Source of the DNA: Sceloporus undulatus
Lineage: Eukaryota > Chordata > Lepidosauria > Squamata > Phrynosomatidae
Direction of reading: 5' to 3'
Assembly: GCF_019175285.1 (NCBI RefSeq)
Contig: NC_056527.1
Span: 110,285,836 to 110,349,835 of the forward strand
DNA: 64,000 nucleotides
Part shown: positions 22,901-35,541 of the stretch, one piece after another
How positions within the stretch are numbered: position 1 is the first letter of the stretch
Layout: every line of letters starts with the position of its first letter
Notes under the pieces: model-generated
The model's database searches: none
Seen by the model: the letters and a program-made list of their open reading frames with translations, nothing else
Told to the model about the DNA's origin: nothing
Position numbers and translations under genes: made by a program

Positions 22901-25900
22901 AGTGTTCTGATGCCTTGGTTCACTTTTCTGTTCTTAATGCTGTGTTCTCAGATCACCCAGAAAATGCTCCTCCTGCTGGCTCCCAAATCCCAGGAATGAA
23001 GGCATGTGCCCCTGATGGTCCTGAAGTTTTGGAGGAAGAAGAGACACCGAGAGTCACCCATGCAGGTGGGAAATATGGAAGTGGACAGACTTATCTTGAA
23101 ACAAAGGGGTGGAAGATCCACACCTTCCTTCCTCTCATTCATAACCAAAACAACCTCAGCTCATTTCCCCCCTTAAAGATGAAGATTCCCGCCCCCCTCC
23201 CCCAACAAATCTCCTTCCACCTTGTTTGTTAAACTAAAAAGTGTCACATTCTGGCCATAACATGTAATAACATTTCCCTTCCTAATGCAGCTTCCTTCAT
23301 TTCTAGTTGTTTCTTTCTATTTCCTCATGACCTCTAACTTCATTGCTTTTCATAGAATTCTAGGTTAATGAGTTTGCAGATGGATGAATCTAGGAGGAGT
23401 TGTAATAGTACTACATGGAAGGGAGTCTTGAATGTGCAGAAGATAAATCCCTCTCCCCTCAGTTCACTAACTAGTCTGGTTTGGAAGTGGAGATATCTAT
23501 CCCTTCCTCCTTATCTAGTAATAATAATAATAATTTTTTTTATTTATATACCGCTTTTCCATTGATCAAAGCGGTTTAACAGCATATATAACATACAATA
23601 TAAATATTAAAACATGAATATATTAAAATCCCCCCATATACAAATAACAAAACCATATCTCATGCCAGCTCAGCAGTGCTGTCAGGAGGGGAGGGAGGGC
23701 GTACAGAAGTCAGGAGTCAGGGGTATGCCTGCTCGAAAAAGTGTGTTTTCAGCCCCTTCTTAAATTGGTCTAAGGAGGTGGCCGAGCGGAGCTCGCCGGG
23801 GAGCGAGTTCCAGAGGTTGGGGGCCGAAATAGAAAAGGCCCTCCTGGTGGTGGTAGCCAATCTAGCCTCCGGAACTCTTAGCATTTGCTTCCCGGCTGAT
23901 CTGAGTGTGCGGGGCGGATTATATGGAGAGAGGCGGTTCTCCAAGTACCCTGGGCCCAAGCCATTTAGGGCTTTATAGGTAATAACCAACACCTTGTATT
24001 GTGCCCGGAAGCAAATGGGAAGCCAATGAAGGTCTTTTAAGACCGGTGTTATGTAACTGGTCCTAGATGTATTAGTGACCAGTCTAGCTGCCATATTCTG
24101 CACCAATTGCAGCTTCCGGTATGGTACAAGGGTTGCCCCATGTAGAGCGCATTGCAGAAATCCAAACGAGAAGTTACCAGAGCATGTACTACTGTTTCAA
24201 GGTCCCCCCGGCTCAGGTAGGGACGCAGTGATTGACTGGATACTGAAAATAGTGTAGAATCAGGGTCCCCCCAGCAAAGGAATGCTGGAAGTGAAGTTTC
24301 CTGACCTTACTGGAGGGGACCCCCTGATATCAACTATGTTGAAGCGCTACATAATTGGCATGGATAATCCTGGGCTAGATTAACCCTAGTGTGATTTGGC
24401 AGAAGTCAGCGTCATATACTTAATGGAATCTTCTCCCATACATAATGACTGATGTCCTGTTAGTTATTTATAGAAGGAGCCCTTGTGGAGCGGTGGTTAA
24501 ATGCCCATCCTGCAGCCACAACGTTGTGAGTTTGATCCCAGGGTTCCAAGGTCCACTCAATCTTCCATCCTTCTGTAGGTCGGTAAAATGAGTACCCAAC
24601 TTGTTGGGGACAATTGGTTTACAGATTGTAAACCACATAGAGAGTGCTGAGTTCACTATTGAGTGGAATAGAAATTTAAATTCTGTTGCTATTGCTACTC
24701 CTTCATAAGTCATTTTTCTTTTAGCTTTGTTTTTAATAGAAGTCTGATGCATTTAACTGCTGTAAATTGTATATCCCAGCATCCTGCAATCCATGTATAA
24801 AAAAATCAGTGGATATAGGGGGCTGACTGTATTAACTAAGTAAATGGACAAATAAATACAGTGGGCCTGAGCCCCTTACTTCAAATGGGGCTTGAGCTTA
24901 CACATTTTTTTTCTTACTGGGGGGGGGGTCCCCGAACGGATCCCTCGCGTAAGAGAAGGGCTCACTGTAAGTACATCCCAGTCTCTTCCCTGATTCATTC
25001 TTTCTCTTTCCTTGTCAGATGATGGTGAGATGGCAGAACCCTTGAAGGACGAAGAAGAGGAGGAGGAGGAGGAGGAGGAGGAGGAGGAAGAGGAAATGGG
25101 TGTCTTATATATTGAGCCCCGAAGCCATCTTGGGAAGCAGGGCTTGCCAGTGACCACTTCAACACCTCCACCCCGTGGAAAGGGAGAGCGCCCTTACCCC
25201 TGCAGTGAGTGTGGGAAGGCCTTCAGCCAATGGTCCAAGCTGGTGCGCCACAGGCGCATCCACACTGGGGAGCGCCCCAACACCTGCACTGACTGTGGCA
25301 AGTCCTTCACGCAGAGTTCCCACCTGGTCCAGCACCGGCGGACACACACAGGGGAGAAGCCCTACGTCTGCGGTGACTGTGGCAAGGCCTTTTCCTGGAG
25401 CTCCAACTTGGCTCAGCACCAGCGCACCCACACAGGCGAGAAGCCCTACGTCTGCCGGGAGTGCGGCAAGGCCTTCTCCCAGAGCACGAACCTCATAAAG
25501 CACCAGCGCAGCCACACTGGTGAGAAGCCTTACCGCTGCCCAGAATGCCCCAAAAGTTTCTATCGCTCCTCGGACCTCATCCAGCACCAGATCACCCACA
25601 CAGGCGAGCGCCCCTTCAAGTGCGAAGAGTGTGGGAAGGGGTTCACCCAGAGCGCCAACCTGGTCAAGCACCGGAAGATCCATGCTGGGGAGAAGCCCTT
25701 CCGGTGCAACGACTGTGGCAAGACCTTCATCCAAAGCTCCGAGCTCATCCAACACCAGCGCACCCACTCGGGGGAGAAGCCCTACCAGTGCCAGGAGTGT
25801 GGCAAACGCTTTGGCCATGGGGCTACTCTAGTCAAGCACCAGCGGCTTCACATGGGGGTTGAGCCTTACCGCTGTGGCGACTGTGGCAAAACCTTTGGAC

Positions 25901-28302
25901 TAAGCTCGGCCCTGGAGCGGCACCGGCGATGCCACAGTGAGAGTCGCCCATATGCCTGCACTGAGTGTGGTCAGAGCTTCTCTTTGGCCTCCAACCTCAC
26001 CCTCCATTCCCGCATTCATCGGGGTGAGAAGCCCTATCGATGTGCTGACTGTGGCAAGTGCTTTGGCATGAGCTCCACTCTCATTCGCCACCAGCGTATC
26101 CACACAGGTGAAAAGCCCTATGCATGCCTTGACTGTGGCAAGGCCTTCGTCCGCAGCTCACACCTCACTCAGCACCGCCGGACGCACACTGGTGAGCGGC
26201 CATACCACTGCGAGGAGTGTGGCCGACGCTTCTCCCAGAGCTCCAACCTCATTACCCACCAGCGCATCCACATGGAGGAACGGCCCCATGTCTGCCATGG
26301 CTGTGGGCGGCGTTTTGCTCAGGAGGAGGAACTGCAGCGCCACCAGCAGGAGGAGAAAGAGAAATGTAGCGTGCGAAAAAGAGAATCTAAAGAGTCAGAG
26401 AGTGACATATGTGAGAAGAGTGGTGAGGATGGCCATGTAACCTGTGCCATATGTGGGCTGGACTGCAAAGATGTTGCTACACTGGGTCAGCATCAGGAGA
26501 TCCATGGTGCCCACCTCTGTAACCTTTGTGGGCAGACCTTCCAAGACAGTGCAGGGTTAGTGCACCACCGAGAAAGCCATACATCCTATATCTGTACTGA
26601 GTGTGGGAGAAGTTTTGGTGATGCCCATGCCTTGGCCTGCCATCAGGAGAATCATGAATCATTGATCTGTGGCATATGTGGCCAGAATTTCAAGGATAGC
26701 TTGACCTTGGCACACCATGAGGAAACCCACTCACTACCGAACCGCAGGACATTTGAAGGGAAGTATGTCAAGAGTAAAGCACGTGTTCTGCACAGCAAGA
26801 GCGGGAAGTGCTTTAAGGGGAACCCAAAGCTTAGGTTTGAGCAGAAATCTTGTAAGGATCTTGTATGTAGTGATTCCCTGGAAAGTTTTGCAGTTGGGGC
26901 TGTTCTGGTGGAGCATCAGGAAACACAAGCTTGTGTCTGTCTGGAATGTGGAGAGAGCTGCCAGGATCGTTTGGCACTGGCGGATCACTGCCAGAGTCAT
27001 GGCAGACTCCACTGTTGCTCTGAATGTGGGCTGTCCTTTACTAAACACACAGCTCTCCACCACCACCAGCTCACCCATTTGCAGGAGAAACTTTACAAAT
27101 GCTCAGAGTGTGAGCAAAGTTTTGGTGGCATCCTAGATCTCACTCGACACCAGAAAGAACACACTGGTAAGAGGGTACAACGAGGTGTGCAGTGCCGGCA
27201 AAACCTTATGGGCACTACAACCCTGAAATGTCACCAGAGCAGCCCCAAGAAGGACAGTATGGATGGATGTCTTGAACCTGTAGGATCTTTTAACATTGAC
27301 TCAGATTTTTCTCAGAAGAATCACATGGGGAGGTTTCCCAATAAATGTCTTCTTGCACCTCAAAAAATCTTCCCCAGTGATGAACCCTGCACTGAACATT
27401 TAGTCCCTAGCTCCTGTCAGAGCATGTCACTGGAGGGCCAGCCATTTCAGAGCCAATCAAGTCTTACTGCACAGCAAGGAATCCCTGCAGAAGACAAGGC
27501 TCTTGGTAGTGCACCTCAGAGAAGCCCTGCTGAAGAGAAAGCACCCTTGTCTGGGCTTCTCAAGGACAGCTGCATTCTTGCCTCCCAGAAGCAAACTCAG
27601 ATTGAAGAGAAGCCTGGCTCAGATCACCAGGGAGTAAGTCCATTGCAAGAAATCTCTCCTGTCACTCCACCTCATAAAATAACCCCTCCTGGGGAGCGGT
27701 CTACTCCAGCTTCCACTGAAATGGCTGCCCTCATCCGGCACCCCAGCCCCAATCCCTACAAATGTCACAACTGCAAGCAGAGTTTTGCAGATGCTACTGG
27801 CTTGTCCCACCACCAAATTGACCATAGGAAGGAACGGTTGCTGAAATGTCCTGACTGCGGGAGGGGCTTCCCGGAAAGGCTGGCTCTGATCCGCCACCAG
27901 ACAGAACACACAGCAGAGAAATCCAGGGGCTCATGGCAAACGCTGCGAAGAAAAAGCAATCATGGCAAGGAGAGGGACCAGGGGAGTTCTCTGGAATTTG
28001 GGGAAAGTTTCACAGAGATCTCAGCCATCCTTTTGCAGAGGAGGAACCATGTCCCTGAAACGGGCACCCGACAGCACTTGAAGAACCATGGGACTGATAG
28101 GAAGCGAGATGCAGGAGATGTGCTGGAGCCCTACTTTCATCTTGAATTTGGGAAAAATTCCAACATGGGTGGTGGGTTGGCGCGTCACCATGTACAGCAG
28201 GACAGGGGGAAATATTTTGCACATTCTGAGCCTGGGAAGATGTCTAGAAATAGCTCAATATTGTTACAGCATCTCCAGAACCACACGGGAGAGAAATCAT
28301 AA
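19978..28302 (+). CDS. C2H2 zinc-finger protein, KRAB-derived gene structure, three coding exons
   Basis: Coding exons are 19978-20011, 22952-23065 and 25019-28302. All junctions are phase 1 and give a 1143-aa product. Exon 1 encodes [11 protein letters not shown], which resembles the end of a KRAB-A box (VMQENYETVTSL), and its phase-1 donor is the KRAB-A exon's. Exon 2 (114 nt) is acidic linker. Exon 3 has an uninterrupted Glu run near its start, then 13 regular C2H2 fingers with TGEKP-type linkers, a 14th lacking its second zinc His (near 26280-26350), and about eight to nine irregular fingers with odd linkers. The tail is nearly finger-free, with two good fingers near 27760-27910. Tandem fingers bind DNA, so a nuclear transcription regulator is likely. 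Part of exon 3 is duplicated at 9.0-9.5 kb. The orthologue is not identified. Confidence 0.88.
20121..20377. mobile_element. TA-flanked GC-rich MITE, 'CAGTGGTACC' family, complete
   Basis: Inverted ends CAGTGGTACCCCGGG and CCCGGGGTACCACTG with TA on both sides. GGGTTACGAA recurs internally. No ORF worth calling. It lies in an intron of the 25-kb zinc-finger gene. Confidence 0.9.
20905..21175 (-). mobile_element. Decayed L2/CR1-like LINE fragment
   Basis: The minus strand contains [16 protein letters not shown] and [20 protein letters not shown], similar to the CR1/L2 ORF2 end (GPGYL...LRSSEE...VVP). It has an internal partial duplication around GGTCCCATGG. Confidence 0.5.
21185..21300. repeat. 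'GTTGGACTGCAA' interspersed repeat
   Basis: TGTTGCTGGACTGCAGCTCC is followed by the weakly mirrored GGAGGTGCAGTCTAATAGC. Confidence 0.5.
21687..21946. mobile_element. TA-flanked GC-rich MITE, 'CAGTGGTACC' family, second complete copy
   Basis: CAGTGGTACCTCGGGATACG to GTAACCCGAGGCACCACTG with TA borders, 1.3 kb from the first copy in the same intron and same orientation. Confidence 0.9.
22470..22830. repeat. GC-rich interspersed repeat, copy 1
   Basis: GGGAAGCCGCAGTCTTCAGA, AGACGGGTTCTTTATG and GGGCGCCGCCATTTTGACG are shared with 31.8-32.2 kb. Family unknown to me; internal partial symmetry suggests a non-autonomous DNA element. Confidence 0.7.
23520..24245 (-). mobile_element. L2/CR1-like LINE, ORF2 end and 3' UTR, in an intron of the 25-kb zinc-finger gene
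   Basis: A 129-residue open minus-strand piece includes [60 protein letters not shown] and [20 protein letters not shown]. It then passes into an ATT-repeat tail at 23518-23533 (plus-strand AATAAT). Confidence 0.85.
24474..24698 (+). repeat. Sauria SINE
   Basis: A tRNA-like head with a box-B-like GAGTTTGATCC is followed by TCGGTAAAATGAGTACCCA, GAGAGTGCT and a 3' end of TTGCTATTGCTA. This is the layout of the reptile Sauria SINE, whose 3' end is shared with Bov-B-type LINEs. It lies in the last intron of the 25-kb zinc-finger gene. Confidence 0.85.
24857..24969. mobile_element. Short TA-flanked MITE, internally deleted
   Basis: TACAGTGGGCCTGAGCCCCT to AGAGAAGGGCTCACTGTA with a C/G homopolymer inside. 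It ends 49 bp before zinc-finger exon 3, close to the branch-point zone. Confidence 0.7.
25050..25097 (+). repeat. (GAG)n run inside zinc-finger exon 3
   Basis: It encodes an uninterrupted run of about 15 Glu. Slippage here should give length variants. Confidence 0.9.
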
Positions 28303-30204
28303 CACCCCAGGAACTGTGGGATATGTGTCAGTTCCAGAGAGGTGATGGGTATGGCCCATGAGATTGTGTCTCCTATTGTTCTCTTTCCCCCACTGCTCAG
28401 GGTGTATTATGTTGGGGGGCAGGCATATAGACTGATATCATTGGGGTGCTTAGGATTGCCAGGCCTGGAGACATGCATTAAGAGGTAGAGAAGATATTAC
28501 AGACATTGTTATTAGACTGGAGTATGCAGATGGACAGAATGGAAACAGGATGTTGTAGCAAACAGTGCAGGGTGAGAAATTATTGCTTTCTTTGCCAGCA
28601 AAACATAGTGTGTGTCCCCCTGTCCTGGTAACATTTTCTTTTTTCTCATTTTTCCTGCTTTCCCTCTCTTCCCCTGCCCAACCTCTGGCACCAAACATCT
28701 TTTAAGGAATTATGTGAATATCTGTATTGTGGAATGAAGAGGAGATGGCTTGTACAGAATATGGTTCATATTATGTTGAGATGGACTTCCAGAGTGTATG
28801 TGAGTGTATGTGAGAGAGAAAGTGTCTGTGTGTGTGTACATGTACAGGTACTTATGTACCTGTATTTGAAGACAAGCAAGTAGAAATGGGAATCTTCCAA
28901 AAGCCATCTCCCTACCATTTCCCAGGAATGCTGTTCCACCATGGTCATATTTTTTGAAGGATGAGAAACATTTGCTTTCATTGCTGGAAATCCTCCTCCT
29001 GTCCAAAATGGCTGCCTTTGACACTTCATGTTGTATCTGCTATTCCTCATATTGATTACCATGTGACATCTTTTGGTCATTTCCTGTTCTGACCACATTA
29101 GCAGGATATTGACAGTGGCTTTGGGTAATCAAATGAGCTTGCTCCCCTTTTCCATGGGTTCTTTTGGTGCTTGCCCAAGTTCAGTGGCATTAGTGAGCTG
29201 GAATAGTCTGCTACCGCATATCTGCTCCTCCTTAGATTTCTATTCCATGGAATTTTGTAAATCTTAGGAGAGGAGAAGAACATGAAGTTGGGAGGATCTT
29301 CTTATGGATGATTTAATCCACAGCTGACCATCATTGGTAGAATTCTGAAAATTGCAGTCCATTTTTAAAACAGAATTTTGCTTGGCCCCATGATTTCAGA
29401 GGTGTTTTTTTAATTAAGTGAAGCAGATTTCCTGGGCTTTCAAACCATCAAATGTGTTTCTGACATCACACTCTCTTTTTCTTCCTTATTAGATTTTAAA
29501 CATACTTCCTATCCCAGTACAATTTTAGTTTAAAGAGCCATTCATTACAAACATCTACCTCACCACTTCAAGCTGGATCATGTCAGGCAATTTTTATACA
29601 AAAAGTGCAGTAGAGATGATAGGTAAAACTCATCATAGAAAGAACAGTCCATTTGTCAGTGGAACTACAGGACACAAAGACAGCCATAGTAACAGGTTTC
29701 TTAACTTGTCACATAAAACAGATTTTCTGCATCTTAAAAATTATCCTCTGTTGCTGGTACAGCTTTGATTTCAAATTCCTTCTCAATTTTAGTAACTACC
29801 TCATCCACTTTGTCTGTGTTGTCCCTTTATCAAAAAGAAAGTTAAGTAGAGGAGTTGGCTGTTGCTTCTCCAGAATCCTTGCCACTTGCTACCTAAAGAC
29901 TAAGACCCTAGAGACCAGTAGAGGCCATGGGTGGATAACTTACACAACCACAGATCAGCCTGAAAACCAGTAACTTTTTGTAAGGAGCTAGTTGACATAG
30001 CCTGTGGCCCATCAGCAAGAGACTGAAGGTCCTCAAAGCCTTCCAGCTATAGGAATGGTTGATAGCATCATCTCTACACGTGAACCCACAATATACTTGG
30101 GCTGAACCTATGGCAACTCTCAACCTTTCTGTTCTGGGGTTCGAAGTCAAGGGTGAGGAGCATGATGGCAAGATGGCCATGCAAGAGTGTCCTTTTGTCC
30201 TTTC
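28303..30204. other. 3' region of the 25-kb zinc-finger gene, then intergenic DNA
   Basis: I noticed no canonical AATAAA in the first 2 kb after the stop, so the transcript end is unknown. A GT-rich patch lies near 28800. Confidence 0.45.
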
Positions 30205-30545
30205 TGCAAGAATCATAGAGTTGGAAGAGACCAGTCCATCACCTGCCATGCATGATCTCTCACAATGAAAGCATCTCTGAGAGATGGCCATCAAGCCTCT
30301 GCTTAAAGACCTCTAAAGAGGGAGACTCCATCATTCTCCAAGGGAGTTTATTCCACTGTCAAACAGCTCTAACTGTCAGGAAGTTCCTCCTAACGTTGAG
30401 CTGGAATCTCTTCCTGTAGCTTGCATCCATTGTTCCATATCCTATTCTCTGGAGCTGCAGAAAACAAGCTTGCCCCATCCTCAGTATGACACCCCTTCAA
30501 ATACTTAAAGAGGGCTATCATATCACCTCTCAACCGTCTCTTTTA
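30205..30545 (-). mobile_element. CR1 LINE 3' region
   Basis: In reverse: GAGACGGTTGAGAGGTGATA, TATTTGAAGGGGTGTCATAC, TTTAGAGGTCTTTAAGCAGA and a CAACTCTATGATTCT end. Confidence 0.85.
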
Positions 30546-31804
30546 GCACTATTGAAGTCAAGAAGAAATGTTCTTTCACTTCAGCATGAGTGGCTTCTTC
30601 TCTCAAAATGTTGGGCATTGGTTGCCATTTTTTAACATGGTTGTATAAGGTTCTGAGGCGTGGCTGCTTGAAGTTCAATGGAGAGATACAGGAAGACTCT
30701 GTGGTTCTTATATGGTTCCTTTATGGTGTCTATAAGCCATCCTATCTGTGATGTCAATAATTTCCATTGCCCTTGGCTTGAATGTGAGATCTTTGGGAAA
30801 CCCCGACTCCTTTAAGTTTATTGAGGCTGACTGAGATAAAATGAAGCATTAATTAAATTAATACTTTGCTTTTCCCTTATCTCCCCTTTCTCTGTTCCTC
30901 TTTCCCTTCAACCTCCTCACATTATTATTTTTTGGCTAGCTTTCTCAACTTTGTTTTAAACAGTGCAATCTTATGCAGCTTTACTGAGAAGTCAGCCCCA
31001 ATGTATTTGATGGGGATTACTCCAAGGTAGATATACATAGTGTGTTGCTGCCTTAAGCACTCATCTTTTGTAACTCAGGGCTAACCTCTTATTTCCTTGG
31101 TGTGTTCCTATACCTGTCTCTCCCCAAGAAGAAGAAAAGATTTTTTCCCCTGTAGAATCCAAATTATTACTGTGTAGGATCTCACTCTATATTTGTGTCT
31201 GTGATATTTTTTTCCCTATGGGTTGGGATTATAGTGGTAGTAAAAATTCATTACCTCTTCCCTGCCCTTGGATCATTTCTGCTTGACGGATTCAGTGGGA
31301 TGGTTTGTCTCCAAATTTTCCTTGTAATTCTAGGAATGTATCAAACCTGAGACTAATACAAACTCAAAACTGGTTTATGCAAATAGTTTTGTTGGTGTTG
31401 TAATTTTTTAAAAAAAAGCAAAATCCCATAATCATCTTAATTTAAAAGCTATTGTTGTGGAGCTGTAAACTTCAGTGGATCCAGAAGTTGAATGAAAAGT
31501 GAAATCAAATGCTAAGACTTCTTATCTGCATATCTGCTGTGCCTCTTTTTCATAGTTTTCAGCTCATGAACACTCAGTAAGGGATTAGAGAGGTAGCTGC
31601 TCTTTACCTACCTATTGCAGACAGGCACACACAGCTATAGTAGGATCAGTTTAGTGCACTGTGTACTGCAGACAAGCTAACACTGAAAGTCTGTGTTTCT
31701 CCTGGCTGTCTACATCCTCTCAGTGCCAGTGCTGCTAAAACATTTCCAGCTGGACAGAGGCTAAAGAAGAAAAGGGGGCTGAATGAATGTGAAAAGCCTT
31801 TGTC
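30546..31804. other. Intergenic DNA, nothing recognised
   Basis: AT-rich and unique-looking; no gene seen. Confidence 0.5.
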
Positions 31805-32235
31805 TAAAAGAGCTTCTTTATCAGTGTCCTTGGCGTGGAACAGACTGCCTGAAAAGGGCGGCCTAATTTTCTCTGGAAGGAAGCCGCAGCCGCCAAACCG
31901 CACGGCTTCCCTCCGGAGGAAAAAGGACCTGGAAAAACTGGGTTCTTTTTGAGCCGCAGGGACGGTGTAACAAGTGCGCCACACTAACCTTGTCATGTAA
32001 GCAGAGAACCACTGTGATCATGGGAATAGCGGTATACAAATAAAGATTCATTCATTCATTCATAAGTGCCGCTTGGCAGCGTGTGGACGCTGTGAGGCAC
32101 TTACGTAACAGTTGCGGTGCTGGTGTACACAAGACGCCGCCATTGTTACGCTGCCTGCACATACTAGAGTTGCTGCGCGGTCCCTAACCCTAGAATCGGC
32201 ACCGGTATGCCGCTTGTTGGCGGTATGTACCACAC
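31805..32235. repeat. GC-rich interspersed repeat, copy 2, with an insertion
   Basis: Matches copy 1 in order (GGAAGCCGCAGCCGCC, GAAAAACTGGGTTCTTTTTG, AGACGCCGCCATTGTTACG). About 60 bp ending in an ATTC repeat at 32046-32062 is inserted; it resembles an L2-type LINE 3' tail. Confidence 0.7.
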
Positions 32236-32668
32236 CTTTGTTAACGTTGGTATGCTTGCATTAAAAATAAAACATTTTGATAAAAAACATGCCCTCTATC
32301 AAGGCACCATTTAAAAATTTTTTTGTTATTTTTCGTACAGCATACACACTTTTTTAGAAGAAGTGTTCCTTTCTGTGAGATGCAATGTTGAGAACACCTC
32401 TGAAACTGATAACAAGCTGATATCCTTTTTGGTCTATTTCCTTACCCTGCTTGTCTTAATCCATGTAATATCTTGAATCAAGTACTGATATAATGCAGTT
32501 AATGAAGTAGATGGGTTCTTGGGCATGAGTCCAAGAAAATTTGCTACCAGAGGCTGAAATAACATGAAAAGAATAGGGATAGGTTTCTACACCACAGAAA
32601 AATAGAGCAGTTCCAGAATTTTCAACAAATTTAATACAAAACTGACAATATGCACATGTGAACTGTAA

Positions 32669-33350
32669 CTACAGATTGAGTCCCTTTTCTGAAATGTTTG
32701 GGACAAGAAGTGTTACAGATTTTTATTTTTGAATATTTGCATATACATGATGAAATATCTTGGAGACGGGACCCAATTTTGTATACACCTTATGACCTGA
32801 AGGTAATTTTATACCTACTGTATAACTTGACTATAAGTCGACCTCATTTATAAGCCAAGAGTGGGTTTTGAGGCCAAAATTGTGGAATTTAGGAGCATGT
32901 AACAGGATATAAACAATGAAGCAAAGGAAAACAATGCCAAAGAACTTACAAAATTCCAGCAAGCATATCTTTTGTACTCACACTAAAGGCTGGGTGGATG
33001 AGAGAGTAAAGGGAGGTCAGTGATTCCAAAACAGATTATAATCTTGCCTTTCACTTTTTCAAATGAGTACTTACACTGATGGTTCCTTTTTTATGAGTTA
33101 AAGTACAGTACTTACACTGACGCATGGATATCTCGACTCAGTTTTTTTGTGCCATTTTTTAACCTAAATTTTTAGACTTATACGTGAGTCTGTGCTGCAT
33201 TTTAAGTACTTTTCTGCATGAAATGTTTGTGTACACTGAGCCATCAGAAAGCAAAGGTGTCACTATCTCAGCCGTCCATGTGGACAATATTGGGAGTATT
33301 TTGGATTTTAGAATTCCAGATACACAATCTCTACCAGGTCAGATAAACCT
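32669..33350 (+). mobile_element. 'CAGGGTTGAGT'-family MITE with another MITE nested inside
   Basis: TACAGATTGAGTCCC opens the outer element, and AGAATTCCAGATACACAATC its far part. The nested piece (about 32818-33205) has inverted sequences TTGACTATAAGTCGACCTCA and AGACTTATACGTGAG. Confidence 0.6.
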
Positions 33351-34434
33351 TACATAAGTGAAAAAAAACATTTTGAGACTCCTAAAGACCACTATTAATT
33401 TAGGACCAAATTAAAACTTGAAGTTTTCTTGCAAAATGTATCCGGGGTAATTTCCCCCCTCTTCCACTAGCTTCTACCTTTATTAGCATTTTCATTTAGA
33501 ATAGATCTATTGACTATATCAGTATTTGATCTAAGATATGGGAAATAGTCAAAGAGTTCTCATACTTTGAGTCAAATATTGATTGGAGTGGAGAATGCAG
33601 TCAAGAAAGAAGACTAGGATTGGGAAGGACCTCCCTCCACTATCAAACATTTCTTACAGTAGAGTTCTTCCTAATGTTTAGGTGGAATCTCTTTCCTTAT
33701 AGCTGGACCAAAGGAGGAGATGTGTTAACAACAGGTAACAAATCATGATGTGTAGCTGTTTTATCAATACCAATCTGGTTGGTACAAATATGATTGGATC
33801 TATGGTCTCTGGTGCAGAGAAGTTAATGGCCCACTTCAGTGGTGTGGAAGAAAGAACCCTTTGCAAGCTTTCAATCTATTTATGAACTTTTATGTCCTAG
33901 CCATCCTTTAATTATGATGATTAACTTTACATATACCTTGCCTTTCAAAATGAACTCAAAGCAGCTCAATTTAAAATGAGTGCCCTATAATTAAAACGCA
34001 CAAAGGATTAACATTACAATGTAATTAACTGTTGATAAAATTTAAAGAAAACATACAAAGCCATTTTTAAACATGCAATTAAAAAGAACACAGTGCCTTG
34101 TTAAAAAGTCCTTCCTTTCAAAACACTGGATGCTCAAAAGTCTATTGGAAATTTTTTAAAAATTGGTATTTCCCTTTTGGAGAAATGACCGCAAGGAGAG
34201 GGCCTTTCTAGCCTTCCTAGGAAGGGAAATCCAGGGCTAAGAGCAGCCACCAAGAAGGCCCTGTTTTGTGGCCCAAGGAGCTGCTGGGAATGAAAGATGA
34301 TGGAAGCCAGGCTTATTTAGGGTTCCCTATCTTGCTAAGAAAATCCCATGATAGGTTTGTTTTAGGGTCACTATAATCTGGAAATGACTTGAAGGCATAA
34401 TAATTCCTATTTTGTGAAGTCAGACTTTCATGGA
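33351..34434. other. Intergenic DNA with weak LINE scraps
   Basis: TCAAATATTGATTGGAGTGG near 33565 resembles an RTE piece and ATTTCTTACAGTAGAGTTCT near 33646 a CR1 piece; both too short to call firmly. Confidence 0.4.
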
Positions 34435-34735
34435 GCACATCCATACTTTTTGGTGGATTTTTTGGGCTATGTGGCCATGTTCTGGAAGAGTTTATTCCTG
34501 ACGTCTCACCAGCATTTCTGGCTGGCCTCTTCAAATAGTTTTTTGTGGGTTTTTTTGGGCTATGTGGCCATGTTCTAGATGAGTTTATTCCTGACGTTTC
34601 TCCAGCATCTGTGGCTGGCAGCCAGAGAAAGATGCCAGCCACAGATGCTGAAGATGCCAGCCATAGATGCTGGCAAAACATCAGTAATAAACTATTCTAG
34701 AACATAGCCACATAGTCCGAAAACCCCACAAAAAA
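34435..34735. repeat. Palindromic repeat with internal duplication ('GGGCTATGTGGCCATGTTCT' family)
   Basis: The left side has TTTTTTGGGCTATGTGGCCA twice (34458 and 34553). The right side is the mirror, CTATTCTAGAACATAGCCAC. The middle is ATGCCAGCCACAGATGCTG. Fragments also lie at 9541-9585 and 43484-43510. Confidence 0.8.
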
Positions 34736-34871
34736 CTATTAATCCCTATTTTATCCTCACACCAACTCCATGGGGTAATGTCTGAAAAGGTGGCCACCTG
34801 CCAGTTGCATCTTTAATGGATCTCCCCATCTATTCCATAAGCCAGCCCTGAGATGGATAAAAAGAGTCACA

Positions 34872-35049
34872 TTGCATCTGCACGGCAGCAATAATCCAAT
34901 TTGACACCACTTTTACTGCCATGGTTCAATGCTACGGAACTTCTGGGAACTGCTATGGAACAAACTACAACCCCTAGAATTCCAGAGCACTGAGCCATGG
35001 CAGTTAAAGTGGTGTCAAACTGGATTATGTCTGTCATGCAGATGCAGCC
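34872..35049. mobile_element. Palindromic MITE (family A)
   Basis: It opens TTGCATCTGCACGGCAGC and closes TGCAGATGCAGCC; arms nearly complementary. Confidence 0.85.
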
Positions 35050-35541
35050 TCTGAAGATTGAAATTGTAAAGAAGGGGAAATAGTACATGTACCTTCTTCC
35101 ATCAATGCCGGGCTGATTCGGCCTTTTCTGGAATGCAAGAAAAAGCTACGATTCTTTTTTTTTGGAGGGGAGGAGGGGAAAATTAAAACCTGTAATGATT
35201 GTACAATTTAAACAATTATCCCAGTCAGAACTTGGAAGTTAATTTTTGGACCACAACTTCCAGAACCCCCAGTTATTCCAAGTTCTGCCCCCAAAGAATC
35301 CCCCAAATGTACCCACTATCTCTCCCTGTTTAGAAATGTTCTTTTCATATCTGAATTGTTAGGAAAAGTGGATTAGGAAAAGTATGGCCTGGATTACATT
35401 TGAGGAACCCGAATTGAAGTCCTTTCCTTAGGAAGACCACTTTTCCCATCAATCTGAGGTCAGGAGCCACAAATGCTTACCTAGTCTACTTTGCAAGGTT
35501 GTTGTTACAAGGATAAGGTGATGAGGAGGGAGAGATGTTGG

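Noticed and set aside
25159-25818. 219-residue minus-strand frame ([20 protein letters not shown])
   Set aside because: Antisense shadow of regular zinc fingers; its periodicity comes from the finger repeat. The same happens at 9195-9602 and 40293-41345.
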